From Chromera velia (Eukaryota; Sar; Chromeraceae), in contig JAHBMJ010003241.1 of the NCBI GenBank assembly GCA_018398765.1, positions 16,633 to 34,115 of the forward strand: a DNA stretch of 17,483 nucleotides. The letters are read 5' to 3'. Positions 17,293 through 17,483 of this stretch are shown here, one piece after another (the first letter of the stretch is position 1; each line of letters starts with the position of its first letter). The notes below the pieces were generated by a model. That model was given only the letters and a program-made list of their open reading frames with translations, had not been told where the DNA came from and ran no database searches. The translations under genes were made by a program, and so were the position numbers.

Positions 17293-17467
17293 CCATCACA
17301 GCTGGCGGCCAGCGATGCGGGGTAACCTTTGCGAAGTGGTTGGGTGTGGTGTCACTGCTGGTAATGAAATGACAATATGTTCGATCGAGGTGTGAACAGG
17401 TCTTTTTCTTTCGCAACTGCAGAGAAGAATTCGTGTGACATGGGCGGGGAACTCATCTATATCATTG

Positions 17468-17483
17468 CCCCCCCCCCCCCCCC
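17468..17483. repeat. Terminal poly-C run (16 nt)
   Basis: Sixteen C residues end the window, mirroring the sixteen G at the start as an inverted homopolymer. Probably the other contig break. The 17293-17467 interval before it contains no supported gene. Confidence 0.9.

Noticed and set aside
17312-17395. Cys-containing N-terminus (MRGNLCEVVGCG) as a THAP-like finger
   Set aside because: Too short, no downstream Cys/His pair, and a stop follows after 26 residues.
1-17483. CRISPR arrays, rRNA, tRNA, bacterial operons or phage genes
   Set aside because: None seen. There are no spaced direct repeats, no conserved RNA stretches and no ribosome-binding-site-led gene runs.

Overview
The window looks like nuclear DNA of a eukaryotic microbe, probably an alga or another protist. 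It holds three retrotransposon classes, a probable intron-bearing gene with GT..AG junctions, many simple repeats, and no operons, RNA genes or bacterial signals. The species cannot be fixed from sequence alone. Both ends stop in 16-nt homopolymers (G at the left, C at the right), so the window is probably a whole contig that broke at homopolymers.

Layout. (1) Positions 1-1230 hold the 3' end of an APE-type LINE (copy A). (2) About 1500-11488 is a second LINE of the same family (copy B, + strand): apurinic endonuclease, reverse transcriptase, and a C-terminal CCHC finger. (3) Its RT domain is split by a complete Ty1/copia LTR retrotransposon on the - strand (4113-10039): two 289-bp LTRs, the 5-bp target duplication CTCTG on both sides, and one Gag-PR-IN-RT-RNase H frame. 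Removing the copia element and one CTCTG restores the LINE frame. (4) 11489-12244 is AT-rich intergenic DNA with one hairpin. (5) 12245-13596 (-) is the best candidate host gene: four inferred exons, about 250 aa, with a BED-like C2H2 motif, a PIP-box-like QTAITSFF and an Ala/Ser/Pro-rich tail. (6) 13870-14030 is a short CpG-rich cluster of palindromes upstream of that gene. (7) About 14240-16440 (+) is a third decayed retroelement, with an RT (YADN) and a C-terminal HNE/GDFSVRGF/DTRV region that I read as a CCHC plus restriction-like endonuclease module. (8) The right flank has a 12-bp tandem repeat and one unassigned ORF.

The most striking theme is how the elements died. Copia carries 12 internal stops but only one net frameshift in about 5.2 kb. 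LINE B carries 9 stops and no frameshift over 2.2 kb. The two copia LTRs differ at 14 of 289 positions, and all 14 differences are transitions. Read as C-to-T, 7 lie in CpA and 4 in CpG context. Several catalytic residues also show changes explicable as G-to-A (YADN, GNFN, YTDD). This suggests a RIP-like or methylation-driven cytosine deamination process acting on transposons, which would be the most interesting biology here. The coding remnants do not cooperate as a system; they are independent, nested parasites around one possible host gene.
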